This document shows, piece by piece, positions 8,901-16,779 of a DNA stretch of 64,000 nucleotides (its first letter is position 1; every line of letters begins with the position of its first letter). The position numbers were made by a program, and so were the translations under genes. The DNA lies in contig NZ_FOQI01000009.1 of assembly GCF_900113705.1 (NCBI RefSeq), positions 1-64,000 on the forward strand. Direction: 5' to 3'. The notes beneath the pieces were generated by a model. That model saw only the letters and a program-made list of their open reading frames with translations. It was not told the DNA's origin and searched no databases. Source of the DNA: Collimonas sp. OK307 (GTDB lineage Bacteria > Pseudomonadota > Gammaproteobacteria > Burkholderiales > Burkholderiaceae_D).

Positions 8901-9596
8901 ATGTTTTCGAATTTCGATTTTGACGTAATCCAGCGTTCCTGGTTCTACCTGTTCACCACCGGCATGAAGTTCACGCTGACGCTGACAGTGGTGGCAATGA
9001 TCGGCGGTATTTTGTTTGGTACCGTGCTGGCGATGATGCGCTTGTCGCATAACAAGACGATTTCCCTGATCGCCACCAGCTATGTCAATCTGATCCGCTC
9101 GGTACCGCTGGTGCTGGTGATTTTCTGGTTCTATTTCCTGGTGCCGTATATCGGCGCCTGGATCATCGGTGCGCAACAGCCGGTCCAGGTCGGCGCGTTC
9201 TCATCGGCGTTGATCACTTTCATTTTGTTTGAAGCAGCTTATTATTGCGAAATCATGCGCTCCGGGATCCAGTCGATTCCACGCGGCCAGGTTTCTGCCG
9301 GCTACGCGCTGGGCATGAACTACTGGCAAATGATGGGCAATGTGGTGCTGCCGCAAGCGTTCCGCAACATGATCCCGATCTTGCTGACGCAAACCATCGT
9401 GCTGTTCCAGGACGTCTCGCTGGTGTATGTGTTGGGATCGGTGCCAGACTTCGTTACCGTGGCATCGAAGATCGCGCAACGTGACGGCCGTCTGGTGGAA
9501 ATGTATATGTTTGTCGCAGTGGTGTACTTCGTGATGAGCTTCGGTTTGTCGACGCTGGTCAAGAAACTGCAGAACAAGGTTGCGATCATTCGATAA
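8901..9596 (+). CDS. gltK: Glutamate/aspartate ABC transporter permease GltK
   Basis: A 231-residue partner permease of GltJ. The start MFSNFDFDVIQRSWFYLFTTGMKFTLTLT is typical of GltK. The coupling motif occurs as AGYALGMNYWQMMGNVVLPQAFRNMIP. Conserved ends include FVTVASKIAQRDGRLVEMY and a last helix before KKLQNKVAIIR. It is separated from gltJ by 2 nt, so translational coupling is likely. Confidence 0.93.
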   Translation: MFSNFDFDVIQRSWFYLFTTGMKFTLTLTVVAMIGGILFGTVLAMMRLSHNKTISLIATSYVNLIRSVPLVLVIFWFYFLVPYIGAWIIGAQQPVQVGAFSSALITFILFEAAYYCEIMRSGIQSIPRGQVSAGYALGMNYWQMMGNVVLPQAFRNMIPILLTQTIVLFQDVSLVYVLGSVPDFVTVASKIAQRDGRLVEMYMFVAVVYFVMSFGLSTLVKKLQNKVAIIR

Positions 9597-9681
9597 AGGA
9601 CAGTGCGTTGTCTGCGATATCGAAGATATTCGGACAGCGCCCGGCCTGTAAAACAGAATTCAGGAATTAGGAGAAATACTC

Positions 9682-10407
9682 ATGATTAAGCTTAATAACG
9701 TCAGCAAATGGTACGGTCAGTTTCAAGTCCTGACCGATTGCACCACGCAAGTCGCCAAGGGTGACGTGGTGGTGGTGTGCGGCCCGTCGGGGTCCGGTAA
9801 ATCGACGTTGATCAAGACGGTCAACGGCCTGGAGCCATTCCAGAAGGGCGATATCACCGTCGACGGCATCTCGGTTGGCGATCCAAAAACCAACTTGTCG
9901 AAACTGCGCGCGCGCATCGGCATGGTGTTCCAGAACTTTGAGCTGTTTCCGCACATGTCGATCCGCGAAAACCTGACTATCGGTCAGGTCAAGGTGTTGG
10001 GACGGAGCCAGGACGAAGCGAACGAAAAAGGCTTGAAGTATCTGGATCGCGTCGGCCTGATCGCACAGAAAGACAAGTTCCCGGGTCAATTGTCGGGCGG
10101 TCAGCAGCAGCGTGTGGCGATTGCCCGTGCGTTGTCGATGGATCCGATCGCGATGCTGTTCGATGAACCGACTTCGGCGCTCGATCCTGAAATGATCAAT
10201 GAAGTGCTGGACGTAATGGTCGGCTTGGCGCAAGAAGGCATGACCATGATGGTGGTGACGCATGAAATGGGCTTTGCCAAGAAGGTTGCCAATCGCGTGG
10301 TCTTCATGGACAAGGGCCTAGTGGTGGAAGATTGCACCAAAGACGAGTTCTTCGGCGCCCCGCGTTCCGATCGCGCTCGCGATTTCCTGGCGAAAATCAT
10401 CCACTGA
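9682..10407 (+). CDS. gltL: Glutamate/aspartate ABC transporter ATPase GltL
   Basis: A 241-residue ATPase of the polar amino-acid uptake family that drives GltJK. It shows Walker A GPSGSGKST, Q-loop VFQNFELFPHMS, signature LSGGQQQRVAIARAL, Walker B MLFDEPTSALDPE and H-loop VVTHEMGFA. Its length is normal. An 85-bp gap separates it from gltK, with a GGAATTAGGAG ribosome site. It is the last gene of the importer operon, and a strong intrinsic terminator follows 23 bp after the stop. Confidence 0.95.
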   Translation: MIKLNNVSKWYGQFQVLTDCTTQVAKGDVVVVCGPSGSGKSTLIKTVNGLEPFQKGDITVDGISVGDPKTNLSKLRARIGMVFQNFELFPHMSIRENLTIGQVKVLGRSQDEANEKGLKYLDRVGLIAQKDKFPGQLSGGQQQRVAIARALSMDPIAMLFDEPTSALDPEMINEVLDVMVGLAQEGMTMMVVTHEMGFAKKVANRVVFMDKGLVVEDCTKDEFFGAPRSDRARDFLAKIIH

Positions 10408-10430
10408 TCGATGTGTTTTTGCAGGGCAAG

Positions 10431-10466
10431 AAGCCGCTTCGGATAATATCCAGGCGGCTTTTTTAT
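10431..10466 (+). terminator. Intrinsic terminator after gltL
   Basis: AAGCCGC (10431-10437) pairs with GCGGCTT (10454-10460), followed by TTTTTATTT. Confidence 0.85.
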
Positions 10467-10681
10467 TTGCGTGTGTCAATTGCGCGTAGGGTAGGCACGC
10501 CTTTGTGCTCACGCGTGAACTCACACCACGTACGCGCCCAATTGGGTACCGCATGGGCCCGCACTCCGGATATCGCGGTAACGCGTGGGCAGTGGCCACC
10601 CTGCTGACTGCGGTAAAATGGCGTCATCAGAACTCCTGCCGCACCAACCCTCATTTGTTTAGCCTGAAACTCAATCCTGAC

Positions 10682-11728
10682 ATGACTGATACCCTGACCG
10701 ATTCTTTGACCATCACCCGCCCCGACGACTGGCACTTGCATTTGCGTGACGGCGTTGCGCTTGCCAGCGTGCTGCCGCATAGCGCACGCCAGTTCGGCCG
10801 CGCCATCGTGATGCCGAACCTGAAGCCGCCGGTGACGACCACCGCGCAAGCTGCAGCCTACCGCGACCGTATCCTGGCAGCCTTGCCATCCGGCCTGGCG
10901 TTCGAACCCCTGATGACGCTGTACCTGACCAACAATACGCCGCCCGACGAAATCCGCCGCGCCAAGGATAGCGGTTTCATCCACGCGGTAAAACTGTATC
11001 CGGCCGGCGCTACCACCAATTCCGACGCCGGCGTGACCGACCTGACCAAGTGCTACAAGACGCTGGAAACCATGCAGCAGCTCGGCATGCCGTTCCTGGT
11101 ACATGGCGAAGTGACCGATCCGGCGATCGACATTTTCGATCGCGAAGCCGTTTTCATCGACCGCGTAATGCAACCGCTGCGACGCGACATGCCGGAGCTG
11201 AAAGTGGTGTTCGAACACATCACCACCAAGGACGCCGCACAATACGTTGAGAGCGCCCAAGGACCGGTGGCGGCCACCGTTACCGCACATCACCTGCTGT
11301 ACAACCGCAACGAGATCTTCAAGGGCGGGATCCGGCCGCATTACTACTGCTTGCCGGTCTTGAAGCGCGAAGAGCATCGCCAGGCCCTGGTGCGCGCAGT
11401 GACATCGGGCAGCACACGGTTCTTCCTCGGTACCGATTCGGCGCCGCATCCAAAGGGTTTGAAAGAACATGCCTGCGGCTGTGCCGGCTGCTATACCGCG
11501 CTGCATGCGATGGAGTTATATGCGCAAGCCTTCGATCAGGCAGGTGCGCTGGATCAGCTGGAAGCATTCGCCAGCTTTAACGGTCCGGCTTTCTACAATC
11601 TGCCGCGCAATCAAGGCACCATCACCTTGAAACGCCAAACGTGGACCCTGCCGGTTGAACTGCCGCTGGGAGATACTACGCTGGTACCGTTGAACGGCGG
11701 CGAGACGATAGATTGGCAAATGGCGTAG
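10682..11728 (+). CDS. pyrC: Dihydroorotase (class II)
   Basis: A 348-residue zinc amidohydrolase that cyclises carbamoyl-aspartate to dihydroorotate in pyrimidine synthesis. Metal ligands are visible: HLHLRD near the N-terminus, the carboxylated lysine in [25 protein letters not shown], and the catalytic Asp in [23 protein letters not shown] is typical of PyrC. The start at 10682 ([23 protein letters not shown]) is chosen because the 59 codons open upstream have no family similarity. No good Shine-Dalgarno is seen. The gene stands alone, flanked by terminators on both sides. Confidence 0.95.
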   Translation: MTDTLTDSLTITRPDDWHLHLRDGVALASVLPHSARQFGRAIVMPNLKPPVTTTAQAAAYRDRILAALPSGLAFEPLMTLYLTNNTPPDEIRRAKDSGFIHAVKLYPAGATTNSDAGVTDLTKCYKTLETMQQLGMPFLVHGEVTDPAIDIFDREAVFIDRVMQPLRRDMPELKVVFEHITTKDAAQYVESAQGPVAATVTAHHLLYNRNEIFKGGIRPHYYCLPVLKREEHRQALVRAVTSGSTRFFLGTDSAPHPKGLKEHACGCAGCYTALHAMELYAQAFDQAGALDQLEAFASFNGPAFYNLPRNQGTITLKRQTWTLPVELPLGDTTLVPLNGGETIDWQMA

Positions 11729-11739
11729 TGTGCAAAGAG

Positions 11740-11770
11740 TTACATGGGCGAGTTACATAAACGCTTACAT
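11740..11770 (+). repeat. Three TTACAT direct repeats between pyrC and nasT
   Basis: TTACAT occurs at 11740-11745, 11753-11758 and 11765-11770, starting 13 and 12 bp apart, slightly more than one helical turn. The third copy overlaps a CGCTTA...TAAGCG inverted repeat. The block lies upstream of the pyrC terminator hairpin. It could be a regulator site for nasT or part of the pyrC 3' end. Confidence 0.4.
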
Positions 11771-11803
11771 AAGTGATTGCTTAAGCGCACTGTTATCACC
11801 CTT

Positions 11804-11828
11804 TCGCATCGTCATGGTGCGATTTTTG
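11804..11828 (+). terminator. Intrinsic terminator of pyrC
   Basis: TCGCATC (11804-11810) pairs with GGTGCGA (11816-11822), with one T-G wobble, around a 5-nt loop. T5 follows at 11823-11827. Confidence 0.7.
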
Positions 11829-11916
11829 CTTGCATGCTCGATAGCGATGGATCGATCATCTTTCCATCCTGTCTAACCGTAGTTCACTGATTCGTCTCCG
11901 GACGCGGGTTTCAAGC

Positions 11917-12537
11917 ATGCAAAGTCTACGAATAGTTGTTGTCAATCCGGTCGCCATCGAGGGCGACGACGATCCTGCGTTCGAGGCGCAGGAGGCGCGC
12001 GGCAAGGACTTGCGTATCGGTTTGCTGGAAGCCGGCTATAACATCATCGCCTCGCTTCCGGCCGATCTCTATCTGCCCGAAAGAATTGCTCAACTGCAAC
12101 CGGACATGATCATCGTCGACGCCGAGTCCGACGCCCGCGACGTGTTGGAGCATGTGGTGGTGGCGACCCGCGATGCACGCCGCCCCATCGTCCTGTTCAC
12201 CGAAGATGCCAAAACCTCCAGCATGGATGCTGCGATGGCGGCCGGCGTCTCTGCCTACGTCGTGGCGGGATTGCAGACCGCGCGTATCAAGCCGGTGCTG
12301 GAGGTGGCGTTGGCGCGTTTCCGGCAAGAGCAGAAGCTGCTGGCGGAGTTGTCCGATACCAAGCTCAAGCTGGCCGAACGCAAGGTGCTGGAGCGAGCCA
12401 AAGGCTTGCTGATGGAGCATCACAAACTGAGCGAGCAGGAGGCTTATCAAAAGCTGCGGCGGCTGGCGATGGACAAGAACCTCAAATTATCCGAAGTTGC
12501 TCAACGCATCATCGATGCTGCCGATTTGCTGGGCTGA
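11917..12537 (+). CDS. nasT: ANTAR-domain antiterminator NasT
   Basis: A 206-residue regulator with a receiver-like N-terminal domain and a C-terminal ANTAR RNA-binding domain (about residues 145-203, with KVLERAKGLLMEHHKLSEQEAYQKLRRLA). The acidic pair normally near position 10 of receivers is replaced (VVVNPVAIEG), although an aspartate remains in MIIVDAES, so phosphorylation is doubtful. Related NasT proteins relieve termination in leaders of nitrate/nitrite assimilation genes. Here the gene directly precedes nrtA, whose leader has the ANTAR two-hairpin target and a terminator. Its usual partner NasS, a nitrate-sensing NrtA-like protein without a signal peptide, is not seen in this window. 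Confidence 0.92.
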   Translation: MQSLRIVVVNPVAIEGDDDPAFEAQEARGKDLRIGLLEAGYNIIASLPADLYLPERIAQLQPDMIIVDAESDARDVLEHVVVATRDARRPIVLFTEDAKTSSMDAAMAAGVSAYVVAGLQTARIKPVLEVALARFRQEQKLLAELSDTKLKLAERKVLERAKGLLMEHHKLSEQEAYQKLRRLAMDKNLKLSEVAQRIIDAADLLG

Positions 12538-12602
12538 TCCGGTCACGGCCGTGCGAACCTGCAAGCAGAAATGCCCAATAGTTGCGAGCTCGTTTGGTGC
12601 AA

Positions 12603-12619
12603 TGCACAAATCAGGTGCA
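12603..12619. promoter_or_regulatory. NtrC (GlnG) binding site
   Basis: TGCACAAATCAGGTGCA matches the TGCAC-N6-GGTGCA pattern of enteric glnA NtrC sites at every conserved position. It lies about 54 bp upstream of the sigma-54 promoter element, closer than most NtrC enhancers. A much weaker half-like site (GGTGCG) lies at 12639-12644. Confidence 0.75.
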
Positions 12620-12672
12620 CTTTTTTGAGCGAAAAGCCGGTGCGAAAGGCCATTTCCCCCAACAAAAATTCC

Positions 12673-12688
12673 TGGCACGTGGTTTGCA
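12673..12688 (+). promoter_or_regulatory. Sigma-54 (-24/-12) promoter of nrtA operon
   Basis: TGGCACG-N4-TTGCA is a full match to the sigma-54 consensus. The GG (12674-12675) and GC (12686-12687) are 12 bp apart, as required. The predicted transcription start is near 12699, at the base of the first leader hairpin. Confidence 0.9.
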
Positions 12689-12694
12689 TAGTTA

Positions 12695-12767
12695 ATTCCA
12701 GGCGCCAATGCTGGCGCTGCTGGAATCGACTAACGGCGGTCCTTTCCACATAAGACAAAGGTGTCTT
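12695..12767 (+). ncRNA. Two-hairpin ANTAR target RNA in nrtA leader
   Basis: Hairpin P1 has stem GCGCC (12702-12706) and GGCGC (12713-12717) with hexaloop AATGCT. Outer complementary arms, ATTCCAG at 12695 and CTGGAAT at 12720, extend it; only the CAG/CTG part is within the predicted transcript. Hairpin P2 has AAGAC (12752-12756) and GTCTT (12763-12767) with hexaloop AAAGGT. Both loops carry A at position 1 and G at position 4, the signature bound by ANTAR proteins. P2 overlaps the 5' arm of the terminator that follows, so P2 and the terminator are mutually exclusive. Confidence 0.85.
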
Positions 12768-12806
12768 TCCGCATTGACTTGTTCATCGCGGGACGACACC
12801 TTTTTT
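12757..12806 (+). terminator. Regulated leader terminator (attenuator) before nrtA
   Basis: AAAGGTGTC (12757-12765) pairs with GACACCTTT (12795-12803). The stem continues inward through TT/GA and CCGC (12769-12772) with GCGG (12788-12791), and a T6 run spans 12801-12806. The 5' arm includes the P2 loop and 3' stem, so NasT binding to P2 should prevent terminator formation. Confidence 0.88.
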
Positions 12807-12833
12807 GTTGCCGAAACACTGTGGAGCCATGCG

Positions 12834-14114
12834 ATGGGATCAAAAAAAGCACTGCCGAGTGACATGCCGAACACGCTTGTCGACGGCAAGCGCCGTCAAA
12901 TACTACAAACCGCAACTCTCGCGGCAGGAGCCAGCATGTTGGGATTATCTAGCACCGCAACCGGGGCATGGGCCGCAGGCTCGGACAAACCGGAAAAAAC
13001 CGAGGTCAAGATCGGCTTCATTCCCTTGACGGATTGCGCATCGGTAGTGATGGCATCGCTGCTCGGTTTCGATAAAAAATACGGTATCAAGATCGTCCTC
13101 AGCAAGGAAGCCTCATGGGCCGGCGTGCGCGACAAACTCGCCAACGGCGAGCTGGATGCCGCGCATGTGCTGTCGGGTTTGATCTATGGCGTGCAGATGG
13201 GCATCGGCGGCCAGAAAAAAGACATGGCGATCCTGATGGGGCTCAACAATAACGGCCAGGCAATTACGTTGTCGAAAAAACTGGCTGACAAGGGTGCCGT
13301 GGATGGCGCTTCGCTTGCCAAACTGATGGCCAGCGACAAGCGCGAATACACATTCGCCCAGACTTTCCCGACCGGTACGCATGCCATGTGGCTGTACTAC
13401 TGGCTGGCCGCCAACGGCGTCAATCCGCTCAAGGATGCCAAGGTGATCACGGTACCGCCGCCGCAGATGGTGGCCAATATGCGGGTCGGCAACATGGACG
13501 GCTTTTGCGTCGGCGAGCCATGGGGTCATCGGGCGATTGTCGACGGTGTCGGCATCACTGCAATTACCACCCAGGAAATCTGGAAAGATCATCCGGAAAA
13601 AGTGCTCGGCACCACCGCCGATTTTGCCGCCAGGAATCCGAATACCTGCCGCGCCTTGATTGCGGCCGTGCTGGAAGCGGGGAAGTGGATCGACGCCTCG
13701 CTCGCCAACAAGAACAAGATGGCCGAAGCGATCGCCGATAAATCCTATGTGAATACCAGCAAGGACGTGATCGACCAACGCATCATGGGACGCTATCAGA
13801 ACGGCCTGGGCAAGACCTGGGACGATCCTAACTACATGAAGTTCTACAACGACGGCCTGGTGAATTTCCCGTATCTGTCGGATGGCATGTGGTTCATGAC
13901 GCAGCACCGGCGCTGGGGTTTGTTGAAAACCGATCCGGATTACCTGGCGGTAGCCAAATCCGTCAGCCAGATCGATCTCTACAAAGATGCGGCGGCGATG
14001 ACAAAAACACCGGTGCCGAAAGATGTGTTGAGGACCTCTAAACTGATGGATGGCACGGTGTGGGATGGCAAGAATCCGCAAGCCTATGCCGCGTCTTTCA
14101 AGATCCGTGCGTAG
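12834..14114 (+). CDS. nrtA: Nitrate/nitrite ABC transporter binding protein
   Basis: A 426-residue NrtA/CmpA-family solute-binding protein. The start at 12834 follows GTGGAG at 12821-12826. The N-terminus carries a twin-arginine motif (R20-R21 in GKRRQIL) followed by a hydrophobic stretch, so it is probably exported folded by Tat to the periplasm. The mature protein begins with family-typical KIGFIPLTDCASVVMAS, and the ligand-domain segments GTHAMWLYYWLAANGVNP and GFCVGEPWG are characteristic. The presence of a signal peptide argues for a transporter component rather than the cytosolic sensor NasS. It is the first gene of the sigma-54/antitermination-controlled nrtABC-cobA unit. Confidence 0.92.
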   Translation: MGSKKALPSDMPNTLVDGKRRQILQTATLAAGASMLGLSSTATGAWAAGSDKPEKTEVKIGFIPLTDCASVVMASLLGFDKKYGIKIVLSKEASWAGVRDKLANGELDAAHVLSGLIYGVQMGIGGQKKDMAILMGLNNNGQAITLSKKLADKGAVDGASLAKLMASDKREYTFAQTFPTGTHAMWLYYWLAANGVNPLKDAKVITVPPPQMVANMRVGNMDGFCVGEPWGHRAIVDGVGITAITTQEIWKDHPEKVLGTTADFAARNPNTCRALIAAVLEAGKWIDASLANKNKMAEAIADKSYVNTSKDVIDQRIMGRYQNGLGKTWDDPNYMKFYNDGLVNFPYLSDGMWFMTQHRRWGLLKTDPDYLAVAKSVSQIDLYKDAAAMTKTPVPKDVLRTSKLMDGTVWDGKNPQAYAASFKIRA

Positions 14115-14171
14115 ATAAAGCCAGACCGTCAATCCAGACCAAGCAGAAGCGCGGTTTATTTCGGAGCCTAT

Positions 14172-15086
14172 ATGAGTGCAATCATGGATACTGCGGCAAA
14201 TGCAAATCGTCAGGCGGCAACGATGGAGAGTGCTACTGTAGAGGCCGTGGTCGACGCGGCTGTCGTCACTCCTCGGCCAGTCCTGAAAATGACCAATCGT
14301 CGCAGCAGCATGCCGTCCTGGCTGATGCAGATCATTGCGCCGCTGCTCGGCCTGGCGTTCCTGGTGCTGATCTGGCAGCTCATTGCGATGAGCAACAGCC
14401 AGTTCCCGACGCCGATGGTGACCTTGCAGGAGGCGCTGAAACTGTTTGCCGATCCGTTCTACCGGACCAGTCCCAACGACCAGGGCATAGGCTGGAATAT
14501 CCTGGCTTCGCTGCAAAGAGTCGCTGTCGGTTTCGGCCTGGCGGCGCTGGTCGGGATTCCATTGGGCTTCATGATTGGCCGCTTCAAATTCCTGTCCAGC
14601 ATGTTCGGTCCCATCATCAGTCTGCTGAAACCGGTATCGCCGCTGGCGTGGTTACCGATCGGCTTGCTGGTGTTCAAATCGGCCAATCCGGCAGCGATCT
14701 GGTCCATCTTCATTTGCTCGATCTGGCCCATGATCATCAACACCGCGGTTGGCGTGCAGAGAGTGCCGCAGGATTACATGAACGTGGCGCGCGTGCTGAA
14801 CCTGTCGGAGTGGAAAATCATCACCAAGATTCTTTTTCCATCGGTATTGCCGTACATGCTGACCGGAGTGCGGCTGGCGATCGGCACTGCCTGGCTGGTG
14901 ATCGTCGCCGCTGAAATGCTGACCGGGGGTGTCGGCATCGGCTTCTGGGTTTGGGACGAATGGAACAATCTCAACGTGCCGCATATCATCATCGCGATTG
15001 TGGTGATCGGCGTGGTTGGCTTGCTGCTGGAGCAATTGCTGGTGGCGCTGGCGAAGGCGTTCACCTACGAACAGGTTTCAAGTTAA
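14172..15086 (+). CDS. nrtB: Nitrate ABC transporter permease
   Basis: A 304-residue inner-membrane permease of the NrtB/SsuC family. A cytoplasmic N-terminus of about 50 residues precedes about six membrane helices. The conserved coupling region is NVARVLNLSEWKIITKILFPSVLPYMLTGVRLAIG, followed by AWLVIVAAEML, typical of nitrate/taurine/sulfonate permeases. It lies 57 bp after nrtA. Assignment to nitrate rather than sulfonate rests on nasT, nrtA and cobA as neighbours. Confidence 0.92.
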   Translation: MSAIMDTAANANRQAATMESATVEAVVDAAVVTPRPVLKMTNRRSSMPSWLMQIIAPLLGLAFLVLIWQLIAMSNSQFPTPMVTLQEALKLFADPFYRTSPNDQGIGWNILASLQRVAVGFGLAALVGIPLGFMIGRFKFLSSMFGPIISLLKPVSPLAWLPIGLLVFKSANPAAIWSIFICSIWPMIINTAVGVQRVPQDYMNVARVLNLSEWKIITKILFPSVLPYMLTGVRLAIGTAWLVIVAAEMLTGGVGIGFWVWDEWNNLNVPHIIIAIVVIGVVGLLLEQLLVALAKAFTYEQVSS

Positions 15087-15128
15087 TCCATTGCAAAACG
15101 AAATAGTCGGGTAATGACGGGGGAAATT

Positions 15129-15941
15129 ATGGAACAACGTGACGCCAGATTCATCGATATCCATCAAGCCGAAATGGTGTTCAACACCAGCAAGGGCCAG
15201 TTTCATGCCCTGCGCGATATCAACCTGACTGTACGCAAGGGCGAGTTCGTAACCTTGATCGGCCATTCCGGTTGCGGAAAATCGACCTTGTTGAATTTGA
15301 TCGCCGGCCTGCTGTCGCCTAGCGACGGTGTGTTGATTTGCGCCGGCCGTGAAATTGCCGGACCGTCGCCGGAACGTGCGGTAGTGTTTCAAAATCATTC
15401 GCTCTTGCCTTGGCTGACCTGTCACGAAAATATCTATCTCGGCGTGGAACGTGTATTTGCCGCTACGGAAAGTAAAAGCGCCTTGAAGGAACGCACCAAA
15501 GCGGCGTTGGCGATGGTGGGATTGACGGCGGCCGGGCAAAAACGGCCGCATGAAATTTCCGGCGGCATGAAACAGCGTGTCGGCATTGCCCGCGCCTTGG
15601 CGATGGAGCCGAAAGTATTGCTGATGGACGAGCCGTTCGGCGCACTGGACGCGTTGACCCGCGCCCACCTGCAGGATGAATTGCTGAAGATCGTCGCCAA
15701 GACCGGATCGACGGTGATGATGGTGACCCACGATGTCGATGAAGCGGTGCTGTTGTCGGATCGTATCGTGATGATGACCAACGGCCCGGCCGCCACCATT
15801 GGCGACATTGTCCAGGTAAGGCTGGCCCGGCCGCGCGAACGTGTGGCGTTGGCGCAGGATCCGCTTTATGCAGAATACCGGACCTCGGTGCTGGAGTTCC
15901 TGTATCGCAAGCAAGCTCATCCGGTCGCCCAAGCGGCGTGA
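15129..15941 (+). CDS. nrtC: Nitrate ABC transporter ATPase
   Basis: A 270-residue ATPase of the NrtC/NrtD/SsuB group. It has Walker [11 protein letters not shown]-loop [13 protein letters not shown], signature [19 protein letters not shown], Walker [20 protein letters not shown] and H-loop [15 protein letters not shown]. The start at 15129 is preferred over ATG 15114 because GGGGG lies at 15119-15123, 5 nt upstream. It has no NrtA-like C-terminal regulatory domain, so it corresponds to the cyanobacterial NrtD form in architecture. It is followed by cobA after 19 bp. Confidence 0.92.
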   Translation: MEQRDARFIDIHQAEMVFNTSKGQFHALRDINLTVRKGEFVTLIGHSGCGKSTLLNLIAGLLSPSDGVLICAGREIAGPSPERAVVFQNHSLLPWLTCHENIYLGVERVFAATESKSALKERTKAALAMVGLTAAGQKRPHEISGGMKQRVGIARALAMEPKVLLMDEPFGALDALTRAHLQDELLKIVAKTGSTVMMVTHDVDEAVLLSDRIVMMTNGPAATIGDIVQVRLARPRERVALAQDPLYAEYRTSVLEFLYRKQAHPVAQAA

Positions 15942-15960
15942 TGCTCAAACAGGAGCCCAT

Positions 15961-16749
15961 ATGAAACAAGCTGTAAAGCAAGCAGGCAAAGTGATGCTGG
16001 TCGGCGCTGGACCAGGCGACCCCGATTTGCTGACGCTGAAGGCCGTAAAGGCAATCGCCCAGGCCGATGTGCTGCTGGTGGATGACCTGGTCAATCCGGA
16101 GGTGCTGGTGCATGCGCAGGATAGTGCCCGCGTGATCCATGTCGGCAAGCGTGGCGGTTGCCAGTCGACCTCGCAAGAATTCATCGAACGCCTGATGGTG
16201 GTGGAAGCGCAGGCCGGGCATTGCGTGGTCCGCCTGAAAGGCGGCGATCCCTATCTGTTCGGCCGCGGTGGCGAAGAGCGTGCCCACTTGCGCCGGCAAG
16301 GCGTGACAGTCGAAGTAGTGCCGGGAATTACCAGCGGCATGGCGGCAGCGGCCAGTATCGGTATCGCAGCGACCCATCGCGACTATAGTCAGGGCGTGAT
16401 TTTCGTGACCGGCCATGGCAAGAACGAGGTCACCCAGCCGAACTGGAAGGCGCTGGTGGCGGCCGGCATGACGTTGGTGGTGTACATGGGTGTGGCGCGT
16501 TGCGGGCAGTTGCAGCGCAGTCTGCTGGAGGCGGGCATGGCCGGCTCGATGCCGGTTGCGGTGATCCAGTCTGCGACGCTGGCCGCGCAAGCGCAGTTGC
16601 TGACCAACCTGGATCAGCTGCCGCAAGCGCTGCATGACAGCGGCCTCGGCAGCCCCAGCATTATTGTCATCGGCGAAGTCGTGCGCTGTGCCGATGCTTT
16701 CGCTGAGATCGACCTCGACAATTTTCTGCAACAGGGAGCATTGGGCTGA
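15961..16749 (+). CDS. cobA: Uroporphyrinogen-III C-methyltransferase
   Basis: A 262-residue SAM-dependent enzyme that methylates uroporphyrinogen III to precorrin-2 for siroheme. Signatures are VGAGPGDPDLLTLKAVKAIAQADVLLVDDLV near the N-terminus and RLKGGDPYLFGRGGEE in the middle. The start at 15961 (MKQAVKQAG) is preferred over the 40 upstream codons, which overlap nrtC in another frame. Siroheme is the cofactor of assimilatory nitrite reductase, which explains its place in a nitrate operon. No oxidase/ferrochelatase domain is fused to it, unlike CysG. Confidence 0.94.
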   Translation: MKQAVKQAGKVMLVGAGPGDPDLLTLKAVKAIAQADVLLVDDLVNPEVLVHAQDSARVIHVGKRGGCQSTSQEFIERLMVVEAQAGHCVVRLKGGDPYLFGRGGEERAHLRRQGVTVEVVPGITSGMAAAASIGIAATHRDYSQGVIFVTGHGKNEVTQPNWKALVAAGMTLVVYMGVARCGQLQRSLLEAGMAGSMPVAVIQSATLAAQAQLLTNLDQLPQALHDSGLGSPSIIVIGEVVRCADAFAEIDLDNFLQQGALG

Positions 16750-16779
16750 ATTGCCTGCGCGAGGTAAAATGCGCGGCAA

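Noticed and set aside
10332-10680. Small open frames between gltL and pyrC
   Set aside because: They cover the gltL terminator and have no family resemblance; the true pyrC start is at 10682.
13113-14516. Long open frame on the minus strand (467 codons)
   Set aside because: It is the antisense shadow of nrtA/nrtB in GC-rich DNA; His/Arg-rich low-complexity translation with no family features, while the plus-strand genes are unmistakable.
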